The position numbers and the translations under genes are program-made. From NCBI GenBank assembly GCA_035048815.1, contig JAUCBN010000035.1, positions 10,738,501 through 10,802,500 on the forward strand: 64,000 nucleotides of DNA. Reading direction: 5' to 3'. Of this stretch, positions 23,422 through 34,156 are shown piece by piece (positions within the stretch are counted from its first letter, which is position 1; the number at the start of each line of letters is the position of its first letter). The notes beneath the pieces were generated by a model. That model worked only from the letters and a program-made list of their open reading frames with translations, made no database searches and was not told the DNA's origin. Origin of the DNA: Abelmoschus esculentus. Its lineage: Eukaryota; Streptophyta; Magnoliopsida; Malvales; Malvaceae.

Positions 23422-24962
23422 TGTCAGAATCCATTTCAACGATACCAGCCCAATACCATAATATTAACCAAAGCCCAAGATTAACAACCCAACCCAACAC
23501 ATAACCCTAATGATAACAAACTATACTCTAACCTTCTCCAAACTGCCGCCTCTGTCATGCACAGTCACTGCGCGTGGTCGCCACGTGCGGCGGTTGGCAT
23601 GCCGCGTAGCCGTCACGCACGATATTATTGGACCGTCTCACCGCCCATCTGATCGGTCGTCTGGCTCCACCGCCCTTGTCAATCGAATTTGCAAAACATT
23701 AAAATGAAAGGATTAAGATCTGAAAAAGTAAAGTTTTTTATGTTGTTTATTGTTATAAATCGGGTATAAAAATCCAGATTCGAACCAATGTAAAAAAAAG
23801 AATGAAATAAAAAATCCCCACATTCGAACTCAAATTTCCACCACACACCACCATCAAATATTCGAACATACAAAGAAATAGAGAGGAAAGTCAAATCGGA
23901 AACTAAACCGAAAGCAAAACAAGGTAAAAAAGAGAGATTCAAACTTATCTTTTTCTTCAGATCTACATCCATACACGCATTATTTCAAAAATCCGACTTC
24001 GGATTCGAGTTCATCACGTCGAAGACTATCGAAAAGGTGTTCTCTTTATAATTTTCGGCGACGGGAGACGGTGGCGCCGCCGCCGGTGAGCGGCGGTCAA
24101 AGGCGGCCGGCAAGAACTCCAGTGATGCATGGTGGCCGACCAAGACGAGCTCAGAGAGAGTTTAAGAGCTCTCAGATTTTTTTTATAATATGATATGATC
24201 AAATGATTTTTTGTGTGTGTGAAATAGGGTATATATTCATCAACCAAAATGACGTCGTTTTGGCATGGGTGAATATTAGCCAAAACGACGTCGTTTTGAT
24301 GTTGTGACCCATGGACCAGACCTGTATCCATACCCGAACCCGTGTTTTACCCGAAAAAGAGGAAAAATCACACTTCCAATCCTTGAAGTCTTCGTATCCT
24401 TGCATTTAATCTTCCAGTTTTATTTTCATTATGTTTTGGTCACTAATTTTATTTTTTTTGCCCACGAAACTTCATTTTTATTTGATTTGACCATTGTTTT
24501 CTTATATTTATTATTTATTAATGTTATTTTTAGTATAATATGTATATTAATATTATATATATTATTATTTATTTATTTAAACCATATATATATATGTGCG
24601 TACTAACCTAGTACATGGGTAATATTATTTCTTTAAATATTATTATAATTCGTTTTTCTAATCTTTTATATTTTATATATTAAATTATTATTTAAATTAT
24701 ATATATATATATGCGTACTAGCATAGTATATATGCAATATTATTTCTTTAAATATTATTATAATTTGTTTTTCTAATCTTTTCATATTTTGCAGATTAAA
24801 TTAAATTCGGGATCAAGAGACTGAAATTAAAATCGGATATATATTTTCGTTCGTATAAAATATTTTGTAACCGACGGGTGTCGATTTCGGGCGTTGTGGG
24901 GGTACTCACCCTTCCCTACGCGTAACAGACTCCTGTATCCAGCTCTGGTTCGTAGACTCCCG
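23422..24962 (+). repeat. 5' LTR of the plus-strand Tat-like element
   Basis: It starts TGTCAGAATCCATTTC and aligns throughout with 31691-33220. The two LTRs stop matching at CGTAGAC (about 24959). In the 5' copy the last 70 bases or so of the LTR (the GGTGGCGACTCC ... GGTGATTACA end) are replaced or deleted. A weak primer-binding remnant (CACTCCGCTAGGGAC) follows at 24978. The LTR contains a GC-rich block with ACGTG and ACGCG motifs (23570-23660) and a repeated GACGTC palindrome (24244-24298). Confidence 0.85.
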
Positions 24963-26216
24963 TATTCAATCACTCCGCTAGGGACTTTCGAGAGACGAGC
25001 CTAAAATCGGTTATATTTTATTTAATGATTGAAAATATAAATTCGGTTTATTTTAATTTTGTGATCTTGTTTATTTTATTTATTTTATAAAAAAATATTT
25101 TCTAATGTATTTTAAATATTTTTTCAGGACCTCTTATTCCATGAGCTCTCAACCCGGGCTCTGTCCAATTAAGTGGGAGCATGAAACCATTCCTTCGTGA
25201 GGTTATGCCTCAGTGTAGGATGGGGAATTGCTTCCGGGATATTTTTTCCTCTGTCTTCATGAGACCTACGTCTCCGCATAGACTTGGGGAAACATATCCC
25301 CCTGAATTATATTTATTATCCTTAGTAGGATAATAAATATCATTCGGGTACTTCCTAGAACCACATCGCATATAGTGAGCCCTAGAAGCCCACCTTTAGA
25401 GCCGTCATGCCGAACTTCTGTACGATTAGAGGGTCACCTTGTAGGTTTTTTCTAGAAAGAGAGAGTGTGGAGGGTTAATTTATTTACGCCCTTATTTTCA
25501 TGTTATTTGTTTCTCATTATTTATTTTCACAATATTTACCATGTGCATATTCATGCATCATAAAGCATGCACGTTTATTTAAATTCGATATTAATATTCT
25601 TGCATCCTTATGTTGCATTGCTTCTCGGTTTTGCATTCATACTTAATTTTCAAAAGGTGTTGACACCAGTACAACTGTTAAAAAGGTTTAGTCATATAAG
25701 AACCGTTTTCTTGATAAAGTGAGGGGCATCGGAATAGGTTCCACTGTGACATCAAGAGAGCATAGCTCGAGATAGTTCGTGCCAACCATGATGGAAGGTT
25801 CACCCCGACCAGACCCAGTATTATATTCGCACTTTGATCGAAGCCATGAAGTAAGCCTTAGAAAATGATAAAATATATGTGGATTCTAATTGTTCGAGAC
25901 CAAATTTTATTTAGGGGCAAGAAGCCGATAGTGTTTTCCCAGAAAATCAAAATTTCGAAGATAAAGGCTAAACAAGACTCACTTTATGTAGAGAAAGCTT
26001 CGTTCTGACTCGAGCTCCCTTTTCAAAGTTATACCAAGTCAACACCTTTTTTATAAAATATTTTATAGCATTTTGCACATACATGACATCATTCTAGTTG
26101 CACAAGCATGACATATTGCATCATATCCACCATGAGCCTAACATCAGAGGGGCATTTTTTGTTGCAGTAATTCTAAGCCACAACATCTTCATCTCGCCAA
26201 AAGTAAACCCAAAAGA
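24963..26216 (+). other. 5' leader of the Tat-like element
   Basis: The leader is non-coding apart from the micro-ORF at 25141. It has two strong splice-acceptor-like tracts: ATTTTTTCAG just before 25141 and TTTTTTGTTGCAG at 26155-26167, 50 bases before the gag ATG. Its sequence is well conserved in the inverted element (60250-61555). Repeated CATGCAT/TGCATTC motifs lie at 25540-25640. Confidence 0.6.
25141..25200 (+). CDS. Conserved leader micro-ORF (19 codons)
   Basis: ATG at 25141 opens MSSQPGLCPIKWEHETIPS before TGA. The inverted element has the same frame (minus, 61388-61317) reading MSSQPKLYPLKWEHETTPS, then four more codons before TAG. Conservation of frame and start suggests either a leader peptide or the first codons of an original longer protein, now cut off by a stop. 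I cannot assign a function. Confidence 0.4.
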   Translation: MSSQPGLCPIKWEHETIPS

Positions 26217-26651
26217 ATGGAGGCAAGATTAGCTAGGGTCGAGCAAGCCTATGAAGATATGCAGAAGGACATAGAGAGTAAGCTAGAAAAGATGCAGCTA
26301 GACACTTACGTGTACGTTTCACAGTCACATGATGACTTGATCAGAAGAATGGCCAAGATGTTGACCGAGAGGGATTTTGAAAGGCAGAAAGAGAACCCGA
26401 GTACAATGGTCAAAGACTTAGCCCATGAGTCGATTGAAACCCTTACAGCAGAAATAGAAATGTCCAAACAAGAGTTTGAAAGAAGATGCATCAATCTGGA
26501 AAAACGAATGTCAGCAATAGAAAATGGAAAGAACCAGGTGAAGCTTGGGATACGATCCCAAGAACAAGAAATGGAAAGGCTAAGGAAAGGGAAAAATAAA
26601 GCTGAAAAAAGCCTGGAGGATTTGCAAGGCGGTCATGAACAATTTCGATAG
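26217..26651 (+). pseudogene. Gag-like coiled-coil ORF, N-terminal part
   Basis: It encodes 144 residues from MEARLARVEQAYEDMQKDIE, with dense Glu/Lys/Gln heptads throughout (MERLRKGKNKAEKSLEDLQ near the end), predicting a long coiled coil. The start is typical of the gag-like protein of plant Tat elements. The frame ends in TAG at 26649, and coiled-coil coding continues beyond it (KYASIGKFSADRKFETQKK, then QWERKFKEAH), so the ORF has been broken from the following zinc-knuckle part. The inverted element has a decayed counterpart (minus, 60240-59883: IEKILTKIEQAHEDIKRNI). Confidence 0.75.
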
Positions 26652-26722
26652 TCAGTGAAATATGCAAGTATCGGGAAGTTTTCTGCCGATCGAAAATTTG
26701 AAACCCAGAAGAAAGTTGGTCA

Positions 26723-27190
26723 ATGGGAAAGGAAATTCAAAGAGGCACATGCGCAACAAGCCTTATGCAAGAAGAGTTGGCCCGTAGCCGGTTTCAGAAT
26801 ATCAGTTTAAAGGATAGAATTACTGATCTGGAAAAACCTTCGCAGGGGCACCATAACAAAGACTTGGCGGTCGAGGCGAAAGAAAGAACAAGATCAAATC
26901 AGAAGAAAAATGCAGAAGAGAAGAAGTTTACCCATATTCCTATCTCATACGACGAGTTATATAAGCTTCTGTATAATGCTCACATAGTTTCCCCATTTTA
27001 CTCAAAGCCATTGGAACCTCCTTACCCAAAATGGTATAACCCTAATGTTCGATGTGAATATCACGCTGGAATTGTGGGGCATTCCATTGAGGACTGCGTT
27101 GGCTTCAAGAAGATCGTGAAGAAGCTTATGAACTTGAGAGTTGTGAAATTTGACGACCCTGTTGGACCTAAGGCAATTGGGAACCCTTAG
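26723..27190 (+). pseudogene. Gag C-terminal part with zinc-knuckle-like motif
   Basis: This 155-codon open stretch contains FTHIPISYDELYKLLYNAH, then PLEPPYPKWYNPNVRCEYHA, GIVGHSIEDCVGFKKIVKKL. The Cys-x2-His-x5-His-x4-Cys arrangement in CEYHAGIVGHSIEDC is the variant nucleic-acid-binding knuckle of Tat-lineage gag. The ATG at 26723 is internal and not a true start: this frame is offset from the coiled-coil ORF upstream. Protease and RT should follow but do not. A counterpart in the inverted element (minus, about 59170-58990) reads ALWYDPNAQCEYHAGVV. Confidence 0.8.
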
Positions 27191-28289
27191 ATTTCCCTTT
27201 TTGAAACTTTTTGTTCGAAGGGTTCACCTACCCTACAACTACTATAGTCGGACTGTTAAAAGTTCCCTACGGCTTTTAGAGTATCTTAAAAGCTATGTAT
27301 ATAGCGTACTTGTCACTCTTGCCCGAGAGTAACAAGAGTCTTTTTTGTAAAAAGGGCCTAAGTTTGTTATCTATGTGAAATGAAACCTTTTGTGCTAAAT
27401 GCGGAAACTTTTTCTTTTAATATTAAACAAATTATGCATCATAGTCAAACAAATGGTTCAAGACCTCAGATGTCGAGTTCAGATCCAAAACTCATGTTCA
27501 AGAGAGATATGTCTCGGGGAGTTATCCGAGTCTGAGAATGATCAAAGACATGATCCGTTTTCTAATTTAACATAAATGACAGAAGAAAAATGGTAAAAAG
27601 GATATGCCTTGATTAAGCATAAATATCAACGATGAAGGAAGATTGCAAACAGTCCAACAAAAGTTGTCTAAAACAAGGTTCAGTGTATGAGAGACCTTTT
27701 GCTATAACTTGGTGTCCTTCACTAAAAATGTTGGGGGTAACATATCAGCGAGCCATGGTCGTTTTATTCCATGACATGAAATCAAGGTATCTGTCGACGA
27801 CATGATCGTCAAGTCGAGAACTGAAGATGACCATATAGAGAACTTTCCTTGAGACTAACCAAAGTGGAATCCTGCTAGATGAATATTCGAAGTTACATCC
27901 GAGAAATGGTTAAGCCACATAGACGACAAAAAGAGGTTATAAATGATGAAACTCAAGATCTAAACTCTGACGATGACTTCAAGTCCACACGATATTGGGG
28001 CAACATAAATACACCTAGCTGGTGATTGTAATCATTTCGTTAGTAAGCACAGCTTTGATTGTACGAAAATTCGAGCTACAAAGTATCCACAAGAGGTCAT
28101 GGAAAGTGAAAAATGTTACAGAGATAGACATGTGATTCCATTATGAGGATCAAGCACTGTCACGATGCACAAATGCCGCTGAATCAAAAATGATTCCTGG
28201 GGAAGTCTACGAAATTGAATGTTGAATTCATACCAACATAGTTATATGAGTAAGCTGATGACGAGATTTGTGCATTACAGGCCCACAAT
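27191..28289 (+). pseudogene. Region of lost protease/RT, with RT scrap
   Basis: Most of this 1.1 kb has stops in all frames. At 27733-27840 two adjacent frames read VTYQRAMVVLFHDMK and IKVSVDDMIVKSRTEDDHIE, matching the catalytic region of gypsy reverse transcriptases (TYQRAM ... VDDM, where the two Asp are catalytic). One frameshift separates them. The rest of RT and RNase H is not recognisable. Confidence 0.75.
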
Positions 28290-28794
28290 GAAAATAGATA
28301 GCATAGATCATGCTAGAAAATGCCACTGATGCAACACGAATGTTGATAAAATCCATATTCTTCTATCATCTATGCAAGCAATGACTTCCTCTTGGTTATT
28401 CTCTCTGTGGGGCATGGACGTCGTTGAACTTAACTCGATAAGGGTTTCCAATAGACACTGATTCATCTCTGTGGGTTTTGACCATCTTACCAATGGGGTA
28501 AAAAGATATCCATTTATGCTGATTGTCGTGATTGGATCCCTAAGAAAGAAGATCATATGATGATGCAGAACGTCAGAAAGCATAATATCTAATGATACGC
28601 TGAACTTGAACGATGAAACCGCAGAAGAAGCATGCTAATAATTCAACATATGGCATCGTAATTCCTCAGATGAATGAAGCAGTGGAAACCGCTAATTGAA
28701 CATTAAGGAGAATATTGTTGCAAAAACAGTAGAGACCTATAAAGACTGGCACGAGAAGCTATCGTTTGGCGTATAAACCCACAAAGCATCATCT
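28290..28794 (+). pseudogene. Integrase remnant
   Basis: Plus translation gives HARKCH (zinc-binding His/Cys end), then NVDKIHILLSSMQAMTSSWL and FSLWGMDVVELNSIRVSNRH, where the Asp in WGMDVV is the first catalytic residue. A stop follows, then FISVGFDHLTNGVKR. Further on (28710-28780) a piece reads ENIVAKTVETYKDWHEKLSF, a typical end of the Tat integrase core. Order and spacing fit, but stops and gaps abolish function. The minus-strand frame at 28308-28583 is a shadow of this. Confidence 0.78.
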
Positions 28795-29145
28795 AGAACT
28801 TCTATTGGGTTAACCTCTTTTTCCCAAATATAAGGGATAAACACAGAATTACCCGTAGAAGTTGAGTAAAAGGAAATCTTTCCCTAATAATGAGAGAGGA
28901 AGTCAGCACCAATCAGAACTTCTATCGGGTTAGCCTCTTTTTCCCTAATATAAGGGATAAACGCTAGTATCCATAGAAGTCAATATTTCTTCCCTAATCA
29001 TAGGAGAGGCATCAGAAGCCAATATCGTTCAGAAATTCTTCTGGGGTAACCTCTTTTTCCTTAATGTATGGGATAAACATTGTTTTATCTATAGAAGTCG
29101 AAGATCATTTCTATGGGTTTGCCAAGAAAATAAGATGAAACAAAG
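28795..29145 (+). repeat. ~118-bp tandem repeat, three units
   Basis: Units begin near 28795, 28915 and 29031. Each carries AGAA(C/A)TTCT, then GGGTTA(A/G)CCTCTTTTTCC, then ATAAACAC or similar, and a second TCCCTAATAATGAGAGAGG-like block. Three related units lie in the inverted element at about 58240-58640. Confidence 0.85.
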
Positions 29146-29608
29146 ATTCGCGATACATGAGAGATATTCACTCAAAGTCTTCAAGGCACAAGATGACTCC
29201 AAACTTGTTAACAAGATATGGGGGTACCGTATCTTGCTAGTTTATCCGAGTATCTATCAATGTTTGCTGTTTGGGGCTTAGTCAATCAATTGACGATATT
29301 GCTCCAGAAACATTCCTAAAAGTACAAAAACTAAGAGCAACCTCAATTCAGAAGAAGGATTTCTCCAAGAAAACACCAAAAAAAAATAACTACTCCACAA
29401 ACAGATTGGGGGACTGAGAGCAATCTCATTTCAGAAAGAGATTTCCACCAAGAACACACCTCAAAAGGAAAACAATATAGGGTCAAACACTTTGTCTGAA
29501 GAAGAAAGGCACAACTGAAAACAGAATTCCAACAGACAGTCAGACCAGCTGAATGAGCCGATCTTAAAGCAAAATCATAAACATATGCACTTTGCATTTC
29601 ATGCTAGA

Positions 29609-29786
29609 ATCATGCATTCATGCATACATCAGACATGTTAGGATTATAATCATGCAGCGCATGCTAACCATAATATTCTGAATCTGTTTGTAATAGGATC
29701 ATGCATTCATGCATACATCAGACATGTTAGGATTAGAATCATGCAGCGCATGCTAACCATAACATTCTTAACCTGTTTGTAATAGT
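29609..29786 (+). repeat. 89-bp direct duplication
   Basis: Two adjacent copies (29609-29697 and 29698-29786) begin ATCATGCATTCATGCATACA and differ at only a few bases. Confidence 0.92.
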
Positions 29787-29864
29787 GATACAGAATTCAC
29801 TCATCCTCTAATAAATGAGGGAATAGACGAACACAACCACTTTATCATCAATATCACCACTTCC

Positions 29865-30435
29865 TCAGATGATGTGTAGATCGTTTTCACAAAGATCCAC
29901 CATTCTCGCAGATGTTGTGTAAATCATTTTCACGAAGATCCACCACTTCCTCAGATGATGTATAGATCGTTTTCATGAAGATCCACCACTTCCTCAGATG
30001 ATATTTAGATCATTTTTATGAAGATCCACCACTTCCCCAGATGTTGTGTAAATCGTTTCACGAAGATCCACCACTTCCTCAGATATTGTGTAGATCATTT
30101 TCACGAAGATCCACCACTTCCTCAGATGTCGTGTAGATCGTTTTCACGAAGATCAACCACTTCTTCAGATGTTGTGTAGATCGTTTTCAAACACTTCCTC
30201 AGATGTAGTGTAGATCATTTTCACGAAGATCAACCACTTCCTCAGATGTTGTGTAGATCGTTTTCAACCACTTCCTCAAATGTTGTGTAGATCAGTTATT
30301 CACGAAGATCTAGTTCCTTCTTCAAATGTCATGCGAATCAATATTTCACAAAGATCTTATCACTTTTTCAGATGTAGTACCGATCAGTTCTTCATGAAGA
30401 TCTTACCACTTACTCAGATGTAGGGAAGATCTACT
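29865..30435 (+). repeat. ~43-bp minisatellite, about 14 units
   Basis: The unit is CCACTTCCTCAGATGTTGTG followed by TAGATCGTTTTCACGAAGAT. Unit length varies from about 37 to 46 bp through small deletions. The inverted element has a homologous array of about 11 units at 57075-57560, in opposite strand. Confidence 0.92.
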
Positions 30436-30692
30436 CCCTTTCGGTCGTACCACATCAGGTTATTTTGTTAAATTATTTTGTTTTACTTGTTTTATGTATT
30501 AAGTTTTCCTTATAAAATATCCTAGTAAGTAATTTGCGTCATAAAATGGAGAGCTAACTAATCTGGAGGTGCAGGTAAAGCTGAAGATAATGCCGATTGA
30601 AGGATATAAATGCTGAACATAGTAGGATGGAATGAGCTATTATGCCTAACATGCTTTTGTATGAACAGATAAGGGGAGGAAAGATGAAACAA

Positions 30693-31045
30693 GGGAAAAT
30701 TCAAACGCCCATTGAAATACATTCTCGTGAATGGTCAATGAATTAAGTCCTTAGTTTTGACTGATTGTACCCAGAGTGATGGTACAACTAGCCCGGAGCA
30801 AATGGCTACCGGTAAAGGCAAATCAAATCCGTTAACCCTTGTGTATTTGGGAAAAATATATTAATAGGGACCATTTGAACGTCCATTAAAATCCATTCTC
30901 GCGAATGGTCGAGGGAATAAAATCCAATATCATAATTGGTACCAACTGATTGTACCTAGAGTAATGGTACAACTAGCCCGGAGCAAACGGCTACCGGTAA
31001 AGACGAACCAAATCCGTTAATCCCTGTGCATTTGGGAAAAATGCA
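30693..31045 (+). repeat. ~175-bp tandem repeat, two units
   Basis: Units begin near 30693 and 30867. Each runs from CCATT(G/A)AAAT..CATTCTCG(T/C)GAATGG through GTACAACTAGCCCGGAGCAA and GGCTACCGGTAAAG to CATTTGGGAAAAAT. The inverted element carries three units at about 56255-56790. Confidence 0.88.
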
Positions 31046-31274
31046 ACTGAACTAAGATCACTGCTTCTTCAGCATTACAGCGGAATCAAATTCCTGCAGT
31101 TGGATCAAATCATGACACTGAAGCTGGATTTAAAGTTATAAATCATCTTCTCAACGGTGTTGTAGCTGTATCAAATGTTATAATCCATCTCGTCATCAGT
31201 TCTATAGATGGATCAAGATTTATGAACCTTGTAGCTCCGTCAATGTTTCAAAAAAGTTCAAGTTTTCTCCGAAG

Positions 31275-31568
31275 ATGGCAACATCATTAGTGCCGTTGCA
31301 GAACAAGCATATTATGTCTCCTACAACAAGTCAAACTTATGTCACTTCCTCCAACGGATCGTCATTTGAAGATTGTGCTGACAAGAGCGGTGGGGTTGAT
31401 CAAGGCAAAGCTCTAGTGGAAGAAGCGGTGGCCAAGAGAACCTCAACCTTACCAAAAGAACCCCAATCTTACCAAAAAGAACCACAACCTTACCAAAAGA
31501 ATCCCAACCTTACCAAAAGAACCTCAACCTTACCAAAAAGAACCATTACCATACCAAAAGAACATTAA
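31275..31568 (+). other. Open frame ending in repeat peptide; not assigned
   Basis: A 97-codon frame starts MATSLVPLQNKHIMSPTTSQ and ends in repeats of the type TLPKEPQSYQKEPQ created by a minisatellite of about 19 bp (31435-31575, unit AACCTTACCAAAAGAACC). It lies just upstream of the polypurine tract, where no gene is expected. The equivalent place in the inverted element has part of the non-repetitive stretch but lacks the minisatellite. It is probably not a protein gene. Confidence 0.5.
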
Positions 31569-31675
31569 CCTTACCGAAAAAAGAACCCTTACCCTATCAA
31601 AGAAGAACCCTAAAACAATACCAAATAAAATGGGTTATTCTTTATCTTTGCTCTATTGCTGTTACACAACAATAA

Positions 31676-31690
31676 GCAAAGAGGGGCAGC
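31676..31690 (+). other. Polypurine tract before the 3' LTR
   Basis: GCAAAGAGGGGCAGC directly precedes the LTR start TGTCATAACTC. This fixes the element's orientation and the LTR left border. Confidence 0.85.
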
Positions 31691-33290
31691 TGTCATAACT
31701 CATTTCAACAATACCAGCCTAATACCATAATATTAACCAAAGCCCAAGATCAACAACCCAACACAACACATAACCCTAATGATAACAAATTATATCCTAA
31801 CCTTCTCCAAGCTGCTGCCTCTGTCATGCACAGTCACTGCGCGTGGCCGCCACACGCGGCGGTTGACATGCCGCATGGCCGCCACGCGCGATATTATTGG
31901 ACCGTCTCACCGCCCATCTGATCGGTCATCTGGCTCCACCGCCCTTGTCAATCGAATCTACAAAACATTAAAATGAAAGGATTAAGATATGAAAAAGTAA
32001 AGTTTTTTATTTTGTTTATTGTTATAAATCGGGTATAAAAACTCAGATTCGAACCAATGTAAAAAAAACAATGGAATGAAAAATCCCCACATTCGAACTC
32101 AAATTTCCACCACAAACCACCATCAAATATTCGAACATACAAAGAAATAGAGAGGAAAGTCAAATTGGAAACTAAACCGAAAGCAAAACAAGGTAAAAAA
32201 GAGAGATTCAAACTTATCTTTTTCTTCAGATCTACATCCATACACGCATTATTTCAAAAATCCAACTTCGGATTCGAGTTCATCACGTCGAAGACTATCG
32301 GAAAGGTGGTCTCTTTATAATTTTCGACGACGGGAGGCGGTGGCGCCGCCGCCGGTGAGCGGCGGTCAAAGGCGCCTGCGAGGACTCCAGTGATGCATGG
32401 TGGCCGACCAAGATGAGCTCAGAGAGAGTTTGAGAGCTCTCCGATTTTTTTTATAATATGATATGATCAAATGATTTTTTTTGTGAAATAGGGTATATAT
32501 TCATCAACCAAAACAACGTCGTTTTGGCATGGGTGAATATTAGCCAAAACGACGTCGTTTTGATGCTGTGACCCATGGACCAGACCCGTATCCATACCCG
32601 AACCCGTGTTTTACCCGAAAAAGAGGGAAAATCTCACTTCCAATCCTTGAAGTCTTCGTATCCTTGCATTTAATCTTCCAGTTTTATTTTCATTATGTTT
32701 TGGTCACTAATTTCATTTTTTTTGCCCTCGGAACTTCATTTTTATTTGATTTGACCATTGTTTTCTTATATTTATTATTTATTAATGTTATTTTTAGTAT
32801 AATATGTATATTAATATTATATATATTATTATTTATTTATTTAAACCATATATATATGTGCGTACTAACCTAGTACATGGGTAATATTATTTCTTTAAAT
32901 ATTATTATAATTCGTTTTTCTAATCTTTTATATTTTATATATTAAATTATTATTTAAATTATATATATATGCGTACTAGCATAGTATATATGCAATATTA
33001 TTTCTTTAAATATTATTATAATTTGTTTTTTTAATCTTTTCATATTTTGCAGATTAAATTAAATTCGGGATCAAGAGATTGAAATTAAAATCGGATATAT
33101 ATTTTCGTTCGTATAAAATATTTTGTAACCGACGGGTGCCGATTTCGGGCGTTGTGGGGGTGCTCACCCTTCCCCACACGTAACAGACTCTCGTATCCAG
33201 CTCTGTTTCGTAGACGCATTTTTGGTGTTCCAATCATACCGGTAAAAAAACGATTGGTGGCGACTCCCCGGACGAAAACCGGTGATTACA
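31691..33290 (+). repeat. 3' LTR of the plus-strand Tat-like element
   Basis: This full 1600-bp LTR begins TGTCATAACTC and ends GGTGGCGACTCC ... GGTGATTACA. Its end is confirmed by the matching border TGTAATCACC of the inverted element's LTR at 61559. It carries the paired GACGTC-type palindromes at 32509-32526 and 32544-32561. Confidence 0.88.
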
Positions 33291-33557
33291 ATATTATTAG
33301 ATAAATAATTAAATTAATTTAATTATTATGAAAGATTATATTCTTTTTTAAGATAATAAAAACAAAAAATGAATAAAAACACCTCAAAACAACATAAAAG
33401 ATTTTAAAAGTAAATATCTTGAATCTTAATTACTTAAAACTGAAATGATACAAAATAGATTAAAGAGGTCTGTCTCTATATACAATTGATTCTACATACA
33501 TACAATCCTTACTAATTTACATTTACGACTATGAATCGCAATAAATTACTTAATCAA
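33291..33557. other. AT-rich spacer, nothing recognised
   Basis: This short AT-rich stretch between the Tat-like element and the fold-back element has no coding or repeat signal that I can name. Confidence 0.6.
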
Positions 33558-33565
33558 TTAAATAA

Positions 33566-34125
33566 AGGTATAAAAATACTTTTAACCCTTAACGTTATAA
33601 TTTTTTTATCGCTTTGATTTTTATTTTTTTGGATAAATTTAGCCCTTGACCTATATCTTTTTGACAAAGAGTTTATTTTTTAACTATCATGATAACTGGA
33701 TCGTTAAAAATCTAACAATGATGACATGTCATATGCACATGATAATATATTTTAAATAACATAACATCTAACATATCAAATATGTATATATATATATGAA
33801 ATATAATTTTATTTTAATACAAAATATAAAATATTAAAAAATAATTAAAATATAAAACAATTAAAATTCAAATAAAATATTAAAAATTAATTATTTATAA
33901 AATAAAATATTACTAAACATTATCAATCTTAACTACGATAGAATCAAAATCTTACCTTAAAAAATTAATTAATTTTGAAACTGTGTTCATATTTTTTTAA
34001 TATAGACTTTAATTCTATCGTAGTTAGGATTGAGAAAGTTTAATAGTTTTTTATTTTAGAATTAATTAATTTTTAATATTTTATTTAAATTTTAATTATT
34101 TTATATTTTATATTAAAATAAAATT

Positions 34126-34156
<31 letters not shown>

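Larger units (their letters stand above)
23422..33290 (+). mobile_element. Tat/Ogre-like Ty3/gypsy element, coding-dead
   Basis: Two direct LTRs (about 23422-24962 and 31691-33290) enclose about 6.7 kb. A polypurine tract abuts the 3' LTR. In order the interior holds a leader with a conserved micro-ORF, a gag-like coiled-coil/zinc-knuckle region (26217-27190), an RT scrap with VDDM (27740-27850), an integrase scrap (28290-28800), then a non-coding tail of four different tandem arrays. The zinc-knuckle wording PPYPKWYNPNVRCEYHAG and the 3' repeat-rich tail are features of the Tat lineage. Stops and large deletions rule out autonomy. The 5-bp flanks (GATGT left, ATATT right) do not match. A relative lies inverted at 54200-62999. 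Confidence 0.85.

Noticed and set aside
23510..23972. Frames of 65 and 97 codons repeated at 31779-32241
   Set aside because: They recur because both lie in the two LTRs of one element; the sequence is U3 DNA rather than a gene.
28308..28583. 91-codon minus-strand frame
   Set aside because: It is antisense to the integrase remnant, which has clear family motifs on the plus strand.
29865..30435. CRISPR-like array appearance of the 43-bp repeats
   Set aside because: Units are contiguous and drift together, with no unique spacers; it is a plant nuclear minisatellite within a retrotransposon.
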